From: Streptomyces luteolus | GTDB lineage: Bacteria; Actinomycetota; Actinomycetes; Streptomycetales; Streptomycetaceae | Direction: 5' to 3' | Assembly (NCBI RefSeq): GCF_029968015.1 | Contig: NZ_JASCIS010000002.1 | Span: 1 to 64,000 of the forward strand | DNA: 64,000 nt | Shown here: positions 41,558 through 50,326 of the stretch, piece after piece | How the letters are laid out: every line of letters starts with the position of its first letter | How positions within the stretch are numbered: position 1 is the stretch's first letter | Program-made: the position numbers and the translations under genes | The notes under the pieces: generated by a model | Database searches by the model: none | Seen by the model: only the letters and a program-made list of their open reading frames with translations | What the model was told of the DNA's origin: nothing

Positions 41558-41866
41558 TCAGGCCCTGACCCCGTGCGCCTTCGCGAGAGCCTCCACCCGC
41601 CCCGCAAGCCCGAAGTCCTTCTCCGTGACCGCGCCCCCCACACTGTGCGTGTTCACCGACAGCTTGACGGAGTTGTAGCCGAGCGTCAGGTCCGAGTGAT
41701 GGTCCAGCTCGTCCTGCACCTGCGCGATGTGCACGGCGAGCGCCGCCGCCGCGAAGTGCGAGCCGAGGCGGTACGAGCGGGACAGCTTGTCGTCCCGGAA
41801 CTCCCAGCCGGGCAGCTCCGCGAGCCGGTCGTCGATCTCCTGCTGCGACAGCGGTGCCAGTGCCAT
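41558..41866 (-). CDS. Pterin-4a-carbinolamine dehydratase family protein
   Basis: The ATG at 41866-41864 follows GAGGAG with 7-nt spacing; the product is 102 residues, normal for the family. The active-site segment AQVQDELDHHSDLTLGYNSV contains the His-His pair and Asp of dehydratases. The enzyme recycles the carbinolamine formed by aromatic amino acid hydroxylases. No such hydroxylase is nearby, so it may serve another folate or pterin role. It is divergent from the XRE regulator. Confidence 0.92.
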   Translation of the reverse strand: MALAPLSQQEIDDRLAELPGWEFRDDKLSRSYRLGSHFAAAALAVHIAQVQDELDHHSDLTLGYNSVKLSVNTHSVGGAVTEKDFGLAGRVEALAKAHGVRA

Positions 41867-41953
41867 GGCGGCGCTCCTCACGGGGGTACGAGTCGGGGTA
41901 CTCGCCGTCAGCCTGCCACAGCCCGACCCTCCGGGATCGGTTACGGTCCTGTC

Positions 41954-42775
41954 ATGACCAGCGCTCAACGAAGGCCAACTGCCGTACGGGACAAGGGAGT
42001 CGGGCCCCTTCTGCGCGGCTGGCGGGAGCAGCGCCGCATCAGCCAACTGGAGCTGGCGCTGCGCGCGGACTCCTCGGCCCGGCACATCAGCTTCGTGGAG
42101 ACCGGCCGGTCCCGGCCCAGCGAGGAGTTCCTGCTGCGCCTCGCCGAGCATCTGGACGTCCCCGTACGGGAGCGGAACGCGCTGCTCCTGGCCGCCGGAT
42201 ACGCGCCGCGCTTCCCGGAGACCCCGCTGGACGACCCGTCCCTCGACGCCCTGCGCGCCGGTCTCGACCAACTGCTTCAGGGGTACGAGCCTTATCCGGC
42301 GCTTGTCGTCGACGCCACCTACGAGGTGGTCGCGGCGAACCGGGGCATGGCGATCCTCCTCAACGGAGTACCGGAGCGCCTGCTCACGCCGCCGCTCAAC
42401 GCCATGCGCCTGACCCTGCACCCGGAGGGCCTCGCCCCGCGAATCCGCAACCTCGGCGAGTGGCGCGGGCATCTGCTGCACCAGATGGAGCGCCAGATCG
42501 CCCTGCGCCGCTCGGAGACGCTGCGCGAGCTGTACGAGGAGGTCGCGGCCTACCCGGTGGCGGACCCGGGCGAGCAGCCGGAGCCGGAGGCGCCGCCGCT
42601 GCCGTACTTCGCGCTGCCGCTGCGCCTGGAGCACCAGGGGCGGCTGCTGTCGTTCGTGTCGTCGATCGCGACGTTCAATACGCCGATGGACGTGACGGTC
42701 GCCGAGCTGGCCGTGGAGACGCTGCTCCCGGCCGACCCGGCGACGGTGAAGCACCTGCGGGAGCTCATGCCCTGA
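41954..42775 (+). CDS. XRE-family regulator with MmyB-like ligand-binding domain
   Basis: The ATG at 41954 gives 273 residues. The helix-turn-helix (about 15-75) has RRISQLELALRADSSARHIS and ETGRSRPSEEFLLRLAEHL. The C-terminal PAS-like MmyB domain includes YPALVVDATYEVVAANRGMA and LRLEHQGRLLSFVSSIATF, proposed to bind a fatty acid-like ligand. Such regulators often control an adjacent divergent oxidoreductase gene, but here the neighbour is the pterin dehydratase. It overlaps the convergent membrane-protein gene by 11 bp at the 3' end. Confidence 0.92.
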   Translation: MTSAQRRPTAVRDKGVGPLLRGWREQRRISQLELALRADSSARHISFVETGRSRPSEEFLLRLAEHLDVPVRERNALLLAAGYAPRFPETPLDDPSLDALRAGLDQLLQGYEPYPALVVDATYEVVAANRGMAILLNGVPERLLTPPLNAMRLTLHPEGLAPRIRNLGEWRGHLLHQMERQIALRRSETLRELYEEVAAYPVADPGEQPEPEAPPLPYFALPLRLEHQGRLLSFVSSIATFNTPMDVTVAELAVETLLPADPATVKHLRELMP

Positions 42776-43166
42776 CGACGGCCCCGGCCCGCACGCCCCG
42801 CAGGGCGACGTACTGCGCGACGGCGAACGCGGCGACGACGAGCGCCTGCACCGGGATCCACACGGCGCCCGCCGCGCTCGGCTCCAGCCACGCGGCGAGC
42901 GCGACGAGGCTGAGCAAGGCCCAGACCGTGTTGATGTCGACCACCGCGTTCACGGCGAGTACGGGCGGCCGCGACCGGGAGGCGAGCAGCCCGACGCCGG
43001 CCGCGTAGAGCACGAGCCCCACGCCGAGGGCGAGCAGCAGCCCGGAGTCGACGCCGAGGAGCCGGCCGAGCGGCCCGGAGACGGCGGCGTAGGCGAGGCC
43101 GTTGGCGCCGGTGACCACGGCGTCGAGGGCGAGCAGACGGCGCAGGGTGAGCGAAGAAGTCGACAT
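42765..43166 (-). CDS. Small integral membrane protein, unknown function
   Basis: I take the ATG at 43166-43164, which has GAGAGGAA upstream; the product is 133 residues beginning MSTSSLTLRRLLALD. Four hydrophobic helices span nearly the whole length, with DSGLLLALGVGLVLYAAGVG and VNAVVDINTVWALLSL as clear segments. It resembles small uncharacterised Streptomyces membrane proteins with a conserved internal Asn-x-x-W helix. No catalytic residue stands out. Confidence 0.8.
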   Translation of the reverse strand: MSTSSLTLRRLLALDAVVTGANGLAYAAVSGPLGRLLGVDSGLLLALGVGLVLYAAGVGLLASRSRPPVLAVNAVVDINTVWALLSLVALAAWLEPSAAGAVWIPVQALVVAAFAVAQYVALRGVRAGAVVRA

Positions 43167-43491
43167 GATCGGTTCCTCTCGGTGAGCGGTCATGGGCGGT
43201 CATGGGCCGTCATGGGCTGCCACGCGCGGTCAAGGCAGTCATGGACGGCGCCCGCGCCGGGTGCGCGAGCCCCGGACACCGGAGCGGAGTGCGCCGCCCC
43301 GGGGCCCGGTACGACGACTGTGCCGGGCGGGGGCGGGGGCGTCGATTACGTCCCAGGTAAGGCCCGGACGGCCACGGATGGCCCCGGGCCCGCCCACGGT
43401 CCGCCCCGGACGGCCCCCGCAAAGATGTAGCGGCCCCGCACCGCGCTTACGTTCGCCGGAGGCGATGGCCCACGTCCGAGGGAGCTCTGCG
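43167..43491. other. 325-bp gap upstream of narG with a 10-bp repeat
   Basis: The gap contains three 10-bp units (GGTCATGGGC twice, then CGTCATGGGC) at 43189-43218, next to the membrane-protein gene. The remainder should contain the nar promoter. I see no clear Fnr, NarL or DevR-type box by eye. The GTG chosen for narG has GGGAG at 7-nt spacing. Confidence 0.6.
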
Positions 43492-46400
43492 GTGACCGAC
43501 CAAGTGACGGAACCGGGCGCCGCGCTGCTGCGCGCCGGGAAGTTCTTCCGGCGCGGCAAGGCGGCGCCCGACCTGCACAGCATCGAGCTGTCGGGCGGGC
43601 GGCAGGCCGACGCGTTCTACCGGGACCGGTGGAGCCACGACAAGGTGGTGAACTCCACGCACGGCGTGAACTGCACCGGTTCCTGCCGTTGGAAGGTGTA
43701 CGTCAAGGACGGCATCATCACGTGGGAGACCCAGCAGACGGACTATCCGTCGGTCGGCCCGGACCGCCCCGAGTACGAGCCGCGCGGCTGCCCGCGCGGC
43801 GCCGCGTTCTCCTGGTACACGTACTCGCCGACGCGCGTGCGCTACCCGTACATCCGTGGCGTGCTGCTCGATCTGTACCGCGAGGCGAAGCAGCGGTGGA
43901 AGGACCCGGTGCTCGCCTGGGCGGACATCCAGGACGACCCGGAGCGTCGGCGTACGTACCAAGTGGCGCGCGGCAAGGGCGGGTTGGTGCGGGCGACGTG
44001 GGACGAGGCGCTGGAGATCGTCGCGGCGGCGCATGTCCACACCATCAAGAAGTACGGCCCCGACCGGATCGCCGGGTTCTCGCCGATCCCGGCGATGTCG
44101 ATGGTGTCGCACGCGGCGGGCGCCCGTTTCCACTCGCTGATCGGCGCGCCGATGCTGTCGTTCTACGACTGGTACGCGGACCTCCCCGTGGCCTCGCCGC
44201 AGGTCTTCGGCGACCAGACCGACGTACCGGAGTCCGGGGACTGGTGGGACGCGGCCTATCTGATGATGTGGGGCTCGAACGTCCCGGTGACGCGGACGCC
44301 GGACGCGCACTGGATGGCCGAGGCGCGCTATCGCGGGCAGAAGGTCGTGGTCGTGGCGCCGGACTACGCGGACAACGCGAAGTTCGCCGACGAGTGGCTG
44401 CATCCGCACCCCGGCACGGACGGCGCCCTGGCGATCGCGATGGGGCACGTGATCCTCAAGGAGTTCTTCGTCGAGAAGAAGACGGAGTTCTTCGACGACT
44501 ACGTCCGCAAGTTCACGGACCTGCCGTTCCTGGTGACGCTGAAGGAGAAGGACGGCTCCTACGTCCCGGACAAGTTCCTGCGCTCCTCGGACCTGGGCGA
44601 CGACGGCGAGGGCGGCGAGTGGAAGACGGTCGTCCTGGACGCGAACACCGGGCAGCCGGCCGTCCCCAACGGCTCGTTGGGCTTCCGCTGGACCGAGTCC
44701 GGCCAGGGCAAGTGGAATCTGCAGCTGGGCTCGGTCTCGCCGCGACTCTCGCTGCACGGGCAGGAGTTCACGACCGGCGTCGAGGTGCTGCTGCCGCGCT
44801 TCGACACGGACGGCGGCGCGCACGGCCAGGGGCGCGGCGAGGTGCTCGGCCGCGGCGTGCCCGCGACCCGGCTCGGAGGCCAGGAAGGACCGCTGGTCAC
44901 GACGGTCTTCGACCTGCTGCTCGCGCAGTACGGCGTGGGCCGCGAGGGCCTGCCCGGCACGTGGCCCGAGTCGTACGAGGACGCCTCGCAGCCCGGCACG
45001 CCCGGCTGGCAGGAGGCGCACACGTCGGTGCCGGCGGCAAAGGCCGTGAAGATCGCCCGGGAGTTCGCACGGACCGCGGAGCAGTCGCGCGGCCGCTGCA
45101 TGATCCTGATGGGCGCGGGCACCAACCACTGGTTCCACTCCGAGACCATCTACCGCGGCTTCCTCGCGCTGCTCACCCTCACCGGCTGCCAGGGCCGCAA
45201 CGGCGGCGGCTGGGCGCACTACGTCGGGCAGGAGAAGTGCCGTCCGGTCACGGGCTGGGCGACGCTCGCGGGCGCGGGCGACTGGTCGCGGCCGCCGCGC
45301 CAGATGATCGGCGCCGCGTACTGGTTCCTCAACACCGACCAGTGGCGCTACGACCGCTTCGCCGCCGACGTGCTCGCGTCGCCGCTCGGCGAGGGCCGCT
45401 TCGACGGGATGACGGGCGCGGACTGCTTGGCCCAGTCGGCCCGGCTCGGCTGGATGCCGTCGTACCCGACGTTCGACCGCAACTCCCTCGACCTCGGTGA
45501 GCAGGGCGTCGACGGCACGCTGGCGCAACTCAAGGACGGCTCGCTGAAGTTCGCCTGCGAGGACCCGGACGCCCCGGAGAACTGGCCGCGCGTGCTGACC
45601 CTGTGGCGGGCCAATCTGCTCGGCTCGTCCGCGAAGGGCGCCGAGTACTTCACCAAGCATCTGCTCGGCACGCAGTCCTCGCTGCGCGCCGAGGAGGCCG
45701 GGCCCGAGGAGCGCCCGCGCGATGTGACGTGGCACGAGGAGGCCCCGGAGGGAAAGCTGGACCTGCTGCTCTCCCTGGACTTCCGGCAGACCTCGTCCAC
45801 GCTCCTGAGCGATGTCGTCCTGCCCGCCGCCACGTGGTACGAGAAGCACGATCTGTCGTCCACGGACATGCACCCGTACGTGCACTCCTTCAGCCCGGCG
45901 GTCGACCCGCCCTGGCAGGCGCGTACCGACTTCGACACGTTCCTCGGACTCGCCCGGAGACTGAGCGAGTTGGCGGCTCCGCACCTCGGCGTCCGCAAGG
46001 ACCTGGTGGCCACCGCCCTGCAGCACGACACCCCGGGCGAGACGGCCCAGCCGGGCGGTGTCGTACGGGACTGGAAGCGCGGCGACTGCGAACCGGTGCC
46101 GGGGAAGACGATGCCGAACCTGACAGTCGTGGAGCGGGACTACACGGCGATCGGCGACAAGTTCGCCGCGCTCGGCCCGCTCGCCGAGGAGCTGGGCCTG
46201 CCCGCGAAGGGCATCGCGCTCCGCCCCGACCAGGAGGTGGAGGACCTGGGCGAGCGCAACGGGCGGGTGCTCGGCGGGCCCGCCGACGGGCGGCCGCTCC
46301 TGGACACCGCGGTGAAGGCCTGCAACACAATCCTCGCGCTGTCCGGCACCACCAACGGCCGCCTCGCCACCCAGGGGTTCCACACCCTGGAGAAGCGCAC

Positions 46401-47169
46401 GGGCCAGGAGATGGCCCACCTGGCGGCGGAGGCCGAGGGCAAGCGCATCACGTACGCGGACACGCAGGCCGCCCCCGTCCCCGTCATCACGAGCCCGGAG
46501 TGGTCGGGCAGCGAGTCCGGCGGGCGCCGCTACACGGCGTTCACGCTCAACACCGAGCATCTGAAGCCCTGGCACACGCTGACCGGGCGGCAGCACTTCT
46601 TCCTGGACCACGACTGGATGCACGAACTAGGCGAGACGCTGCCCGTCTACCGGCCACCCCTCGACATGAACCGCCTTTTCGGGGAACCGGAGTTGGGCCC
46701 TGACGGGCAGAAGCAGGTCACGGTCCGCTATCTCACTCCGCACAACAAGTGGTCGATCCACTCCGAGTACCAGGACAACCTGTTCATGCTGTCGCTGTCC
46801 CGGGGCGGGCAGTGCATCTGGATGTCCCCGCAGGACGCGGCCGCGATCGGGGTCGAGGACAACGACTGGATCGAGGCGGTCAACCGCAACGGTGTGGTCG
46901 TGGCCCGCGCGATCGTCTCGCACCGCATGCCCGAGGGCACGGTCTACATGCACCACGCCCAGGAGCGCACGGTGAACGTCCCGAGGACGGAGACCACCGG
47001 CAAGCGCGGCGGCATCCACAACTCCCTGACCCGCGTCCTGATGAAACCGTCCCATCTCATCGGCGGATACGCCCAACTCTCCTGGGCCTTCAACTACTTG
47101 GGCCCGACCGGAAACCAGCGCGACGAAGTCACGGTCATCCGCCGCCGCAACCAGGAGGTCGAGTACTGA
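43492..47169 (+). CDS. narG: Respiratory nitrate reductase alpha subunit
   Basis: The GTG at 43492 gives 1225 residues, normal for NarG; an ATG at 43465 has its GGAGG only 2 nt away. The FS0 [4Fe-4S] ligands are His57, Cys61 and Cys65 (HGVNCTGSC) and Cys100 (PRGC), the His ligand being diagnostic for NarG. The Mo-bisMGD region has YDWYADLP, FGDQTDVPES and WGSNVPVTRTPDAHW. The C-terminal domain includes TPHNKWSIHSEY. It reduces nitrate to nitrite at the cytoplasmic face and takes electrons from NarH. It heads an operon whose genes all overlap by 1-4 bp. Confidence 0.97.
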   Translation: MTDQVTEPGAALLRAGKFFRRGKAAPDLHSIELSGGRQADAFYRDRWSHDKVVNSTHGVNCTGSCRWKVYVKDGIITWETQQTDYPSVGPDRPEYEPRGCPRGAAFSWYTYSPTRVRYPYIRGVLLDLYREAKQRWKDPVLAWADIQDDPERRRTYQVARGKGGLVRATWDEALEIVAAAHVHTIKKYGPDRIAGFSPIPAMSMVSHAAGARFHSLIGAPMLSFYDWYADLPVASPQVFGDQTDVPESGDWWDAAYLMMWGSNVPVTRTPDAHWMAEARYRGQKVVVVAPDYADNAKFADEWLHPHPGTDGALAIAMGHVILKEFFVEKKTEFFDDYVRKFTDLPFLVTLKEKDGSYVPDKFLRSSDLGDDGEGGEWKTVVLDANTGQPAVPNGSLGFRWTESGQGKWNLQLGSVSPRLSLHGQEFTTGVEVLLPRFDTDGGAHGQGRGEVLGRGVPATRLGGQEGPLVTTVFDLLLAQYGVGREGLPGTWPESYEDASQPGTPGWQEAHTSVPAAKAVKIAREFARTAEQSRGRCMILMGAGTNHWFHSETIYRGFLALLTLTGCQGRNGGGWAHYVGQEKCRPVTGWATLAGAGDWSRPPRQMIGAAYWFLNTDQWRYDRFAADVLASPLGEGRFDGMTGADCLAQSARLGWMPSYPTFDRNSLDLGEQGVDGTLAQLKDGSLKFACEDPDAPENWPRVLTLWRANLLGSSAKGAEYFTKHLLGTQSSLRAEEAGPEERPRDVTWHEEAPEGKLDLLLSLDFRQTSSTLLSDVVLPAATWYEKHDLSSTDMHPYVHSFSPAVDPPWQARTDFDTFLGLARRLSELAAPHLGVRKDLVATALQHDTPGETAQPGGVVRDWKRGDCEPVPGKTMPNLTVVERDYTAIGDKFAALGPLAEELGLPAKGIALRPDQEVEDLGERNGRVLGGPADGRPLLDTAVKACNTILALSGTTNGRLATQGFHTLEKRTGQEMAHLAAEAEGKRITYADTQAAPVPVITSPEWSGSESGGRRYTAFTLNTEHLKPWHTLTGRQHFFLDHDWMHELGETLPVYRPPLDMNRLFGEPELGPDGQKQVTVRYLTPHNKWSIHSEYQDNLFMLSLSRGGQCIWMSPQDAAAIGVEDNDWIEAVNRNGVVVARAIVSHRMPEGTVYMHHAQERTVNVPRTETTGKRGGIHNSLTRVLMKPSHLIGGYAQLSWAFNYLGPTGNQRDEVTVIRRRNQEVEY

Positions 47170-48779
47170 TGCGCCCGATGGCACAGATCGCCATGGTCAT
47201 GAACCTCGACAAATGCATCGGCTGCCACACCTGCTCGGTCACCTGCAAGCAGGCGTGGACCAACCGCAACGGCATGGAGTACGTCTGGTTCAACAACGTC
47301 GAGACCCGCCCCGGCCAGGGCTACCCGCGCCGCTACGAGGACCAGGAGAAGTGGCGCGGCGGCTGGGAGTTGAACAAGCGCGGAGCCCTGAAGCTGAAGA
47401 ACGGCGGCCGCATCAAGTCGCTCCTCGGCATCTTCTCCAACCCGAAACTGCCGGAGATCAAGGACTACTACGAGCCCTGGACGTACGACTACAAGAACCT
47501 CACCGACGCCCCGCTCGGCGACGACTACCCGGTGGCGGAGCCGCGCTCGCTGATCGACGGCAAGCCGATGAAGGTCGAGTGGTCCTCGAACTGGGACGAC
47601 AGCCTGGGCGGCATGCCCCAGCACGGCGACCTGGACCCGATGGTCACGAAGGTGCGCCAACAGGCCGCCGACAAGGTGAAGTTCGCGTTCGAGCAGACCT
47701 TCATGTTCTATCTGCCGCGGATCTGCGAGCACTGCCTCAACCCGTCCTGCGTCTCGTCCTGCCCGTCCGGCGCGATGTACAAGCGGGCGGAGGACGGCAT
47801 CGTCCTCGTCGACCAGGACGGCTGCCGGGGCTGGCGCAAGTGCGTGACGGGCTGCCCGTACAAGAAGGTGTACTTCAACCACGCCACCGGCAAGGCGGAG
47901 AAGTGCACGTTCTGCTACCCGCGCCTGGAGGTGGGCCTGCCCACCGTCTGCTCCGAGACCTGCGTGGGCCGGCTGCGCTATCTCGGGGTGATCCTCTACG
48001 ACGCCGACAAGGTGACCGAGGCCGCGTCCACCCAGGACGAACAGGCCCTGTACGAAGCCCAGTTGGGAGTGTTCCTCGACCCGGAGGACGCCGAGGTGCG
48101 GCAGGCGGCCGAGCGGGCCGGGATCCCGTACGACTGGGTGGAGGCGGCGCGGCGCTCCCCCGTGCACACGCTGATCAGCAAGTACAAGGTGGCGCTCCCG
48201 CTGCACCCGGAGTACCGCACGATGCCCATGGTCTGGTACATCCCGCCGCTCTCCCCGGTGGTGGACGCGCTCACGGAGACCGGGCACGACGGGGAGGACG
48301 CGGACAACCTGTTCGGCGCGATCGACACGCTGCGCATCCCCCTCGAATACCTCGCGGAGATCTTCACGGCGGGCGACGTGGAGCCGGTCCGGGCGTCCCT
48401 GAACAAGCTGGCGGCGATGCGCTCCCACATGCGGGCCGTCAACCTGGGCGAGCGGCCGGGCCGGGAGATCGCCGAGTCGGTCGGCATGGACGGCCCGGAG
48501 ATCGAGGAGATGTACCGGCTGCTCGCCATCGCCAAGTACGAGGACCGCTATGTCATCCCCACCGCGGCGGTCGGCGACGCCCGGCGCCTGGAGGAGTCGG
48601 CGGTCCCGGACTCCTGCTCGCTCGACCACGCGGACGGCCCCGGCATGGGCGGCGACGGCCCCTTCGGCCAGGACTCCGGCCAGAAGCAGCTGCCGCTGGT
48701 GACCATCGAGAACTTCCACGCCGCCCGCAAACGCCAGACCTCCGACGACGAGCCCGAAGACGTACGGGAGCAGCAGTGA
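47169..48779 (+). CDS. narH: Respiratory nitrate reductase beta subunit
   Basis: The ATG shares one base with the narG stop (TGATG). The 536-residue product carries four Fe-S clusters: CIGCHTCSVTCKQAW, CEHCLNPSCVSSCPSG, CRGWRKCVTGCPY (Trp in place of one Cys, giving the [3Fe-4S] cluster) and CTFCYPRLEVGLPTVCSETC. It carries electrons from the NarI haems to NarG. Length and motif order are normal. Confidence 0.97.
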   Translation: MRPMAQIAMVMNLDKCIGCHTCSVTCKQAWTNRNGMEYVWFNNVETRPGQGYPRRYEDQEKWRGGWELNKRGALKLKNGGRIKSLLGIFSNPKLPEIKDYYEPWTYDYKNLTDAPLGDDYPVAEPRSLIDGKPMKVEWSSNWDDSLGGMPQHGDLDPMVTKVRQQAADKVKFAFEQTFMFYLPRICEHCLNPSCVSSCPSGAMYKRAEDGIVLVDQDGCRGWRKCVTGCPYKKVYFNHATGKAEKCTFCYPRLEVGLPTVCSETCVGRLRYLGVILYDADKVTEAASTQDEQALYEAQLGVFLDPEDAEVRQAAERAGIPYDWVEAARRSPVHTLISKYKVALPLHPEYRTMPMVWYIPPLSPVVDALTETGHDGEDADNLFGAIDTLRIPLEYLAEIFTAGDVEPVRASLNKLAAMRSHMRAVNLGERPGREIAESVGMDGPEIEEMYRLLAIAKYEDRYVIPTAAVGDARRLEESAVPDSCSLDHADGPGMGGDGPFGQDSGQKQLPLVTIENFHAARKRQTSDDEPEDVREQQ

Positions 48780-49360
48780 GCCAAGTCCGCCCCGAGCACG
48801 CCCTGATCCACCAGGCGGCGGCGCTCTGCCTCGCCTACCCCGACGACGCGTTCCGCGAGCGCCTTCCGCTCCTGCGGGCCGCGGCCCCACCCGCCCTCGA
48901 CGCGTTCCTCACGTACGCGGAGTCCACGAGCCCGCGCGACCTGGCAGCCCACTACGTCCAGGTCTTCGACTTCAAGAACCGGCACTCCCTGTACCTGAGC
49001 TGGTGGCGGGACGGGGACACGCGGCGGCGCGGTATGACGCTGGTCGGCTTCAAGGAGACGTACCGGGCGCACGGCCTGGACTTCACCGGTGAGGAGCTGC
49101 CCGACTTCCTCCCGGCGGTCCTGGAGTTCTCCGCGCAGGCGGGCCCGGTCCTCCTGGAGGAGCACCGGGCGGGCCTGGAGCTGCTGCGGCTCGCCCTGAC
49201 CGACCACGGCACGCCGTACGCGACGGTCCTCGACGCCGTCTGCGGCACGCTGCCCGGCCCCTCCCCCAAGGACCGCGCGGAGGCACGGGCGCTCGCCCGC
49301 TCGGGCCCGCCGCGCGAGGAGGTCGGCCTCGAACCGTTCACCCGTACCGGAGGGCTCTGA
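48776..49360 (+). CDS. narJ: Nitrate reductase molybdenum cofactor assembly chaperone
   Basis: The GTG overlaps the narH stop (GTGA); the product is 194 residues. It is an all-helical TorD/NarJ-type chaperone with LAAHYVQVFDFKNRHSLYLS, the characteristic NarJ segment, and GEELPDFLPAVLEF. It binds apo-NarGH and allows MoCo insertion before membrane attachment. Confidence 0.95.
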   Translation: MSQVRPEHALIHQAAALCLAYPDDAFRERLPLLRAAAPPALDAFLTYAESTSPRDLAAHYVQVFDFKNRHSLYLSWWRDGDTRRRGMTLVGFKETYRAHGLDFTGEELPDFLPAVLEFSAQAGPVLLEEHRAGLELLRLALTDHGTPYATVLDAVCGTLPGPSPKDRAEARALARSGPPREEVGLEPFTRTGGL

Positions 49361-50085
49361 TGAAGACACTGCTGTGGGGCGCCCTGCCGTACATCGCGGT
49401 CGTCCTGCTCGTCGCGGGCACGATCTGGCGGTTCCGCTACGACAAGTTCGGCTGGACCACCCGCTCGTCCCAGGTGTACGAGTCGAAGCTCCTGAACGTG
49501 GCCTCGCCGGTGTTCCACTACGGCATCCTGTTCGTGGTCGTCGGCCATCTGATGGGCCTGCTGGTGCCGGAGCGGTGGACGGACAACGTCGGCCTCAACG
49601 AGCACACGTACCACCTGTTGTCGCTGTTCGGCGGCACGGCGGCGGGCGCGCTCGCGGTGCTCGGCATCCTGCTGCTGCTGTACCGGCGCCGCACCAACGC
49701 CCCGGTCTTCAAGGCGACGACCGCCAACGACAAGGTGATGTACCTGGTCCTGCTCGCGGCGATCGTCCTCGGCATGTGGGCCAAGCTCGCCCACTCGTCG
49801 GTGAGCGAGGGCTACGACTACCGCCAGACCATCGCCCCCTGGGTCCGCAGCCTGTTCACGCTGCAGCCGGACGTCGACCGGATGGTCGGGGTCCCGGTCC
49901 TGTTCCAGATCCACGCGGTGGTCGGCATGCTCCTGATCGCCCTGGTCCCGTTCACCCGCCTGATTCATATGTTCAGCGCGCCGGTGCAGTACCTGTTCCG
50001 CCCGTACGTGGTGTATCGCTCGCGCGACGAGTCGCAGCTGGGGGCGCGACCGGAGCGGCGCGGCTGGGAGAAGAGCAAGCTTTGA
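49360..50085 (+). CDS. narI: Respiratory nitrate reductase gamma subunit (cytochrome b)
   Basis: The ATG shares a base with the narJ stop (TGATG). The 241-residue product has five membrane helices. Haem-ligand His residues are expected in FHYGILFVVVGHLMG and in the last helices around FQIHAVVGMLL and TRLIHMFSAP. It oxidises menaquinol and anchors NarGH. The operon ends here and an interspersed palindrome follows immediately. Confidence 0.95.
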   Translation: MKTLLWGALPYIAVVLLVAGTIWRFRYDKFGWTTRSSQVYESKLLNVASPVFHYGILFVVVGHLMGLLVPERWTDNVGLNEHTYHLLSLFGGTAAGALAVLGILLLLYRRRTNAPVFKATTANDKVMYLVLLAAIVLGMWAKLAHSSVSEGYDYRQTIAPWVRSLFTLQPDVDRMVGVPVLFQIHAVVGMLLIALVPFTRLIHMFSAPVQYLFRPYVVYRSRDESQLGARPERRGWEKSKL

Positions 50086-50088
50086 TCT

Positions 50089-50325
50089 CCCCGCCCCGCC
50101 CCTTCCCGAAGTCCTCAGCGGACGGCTCGCCGGGGGCTCCGCCCCCGGTCCCCGGGAGCTGTCGCTCGGCTTTCCCGCCGTTGTGGCTGGTCGCGCAGTT
50201 CCCCGCGCCCCTGAAAAACCAGCCCCTCCGGCGCTGAATCCAGCCCCTCCGGCGTTTGAGGAGCGGGGGTCCGGGGGCGGAGCCCCCGAAGCCGCTGCAA
50301 GCTTTCGGGAAGGGGCGGGGCGGGG
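50089..50325. repeat. Palindromic interspersed repeat copy 6, between convergent narI and dnaK; likely bidirectional terminator
   Basis: Outer arms at 50089-50110 and 50304-50325 are perfect 22-bp inverse complements (CCCCGCCCCGCC onward). Internal hairpins include GCCGGGGGCTCCGCCCCCGG and GGGGGCGGAGCCCCC. The copy starts 4 bp after the narI stop and ends 2 bp before the dnaK stop, so it fills the whole gap. The module GCCCCTCCGGCG is present twice. Confidence 0.93.
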
Positions 50326-50326
50326 A

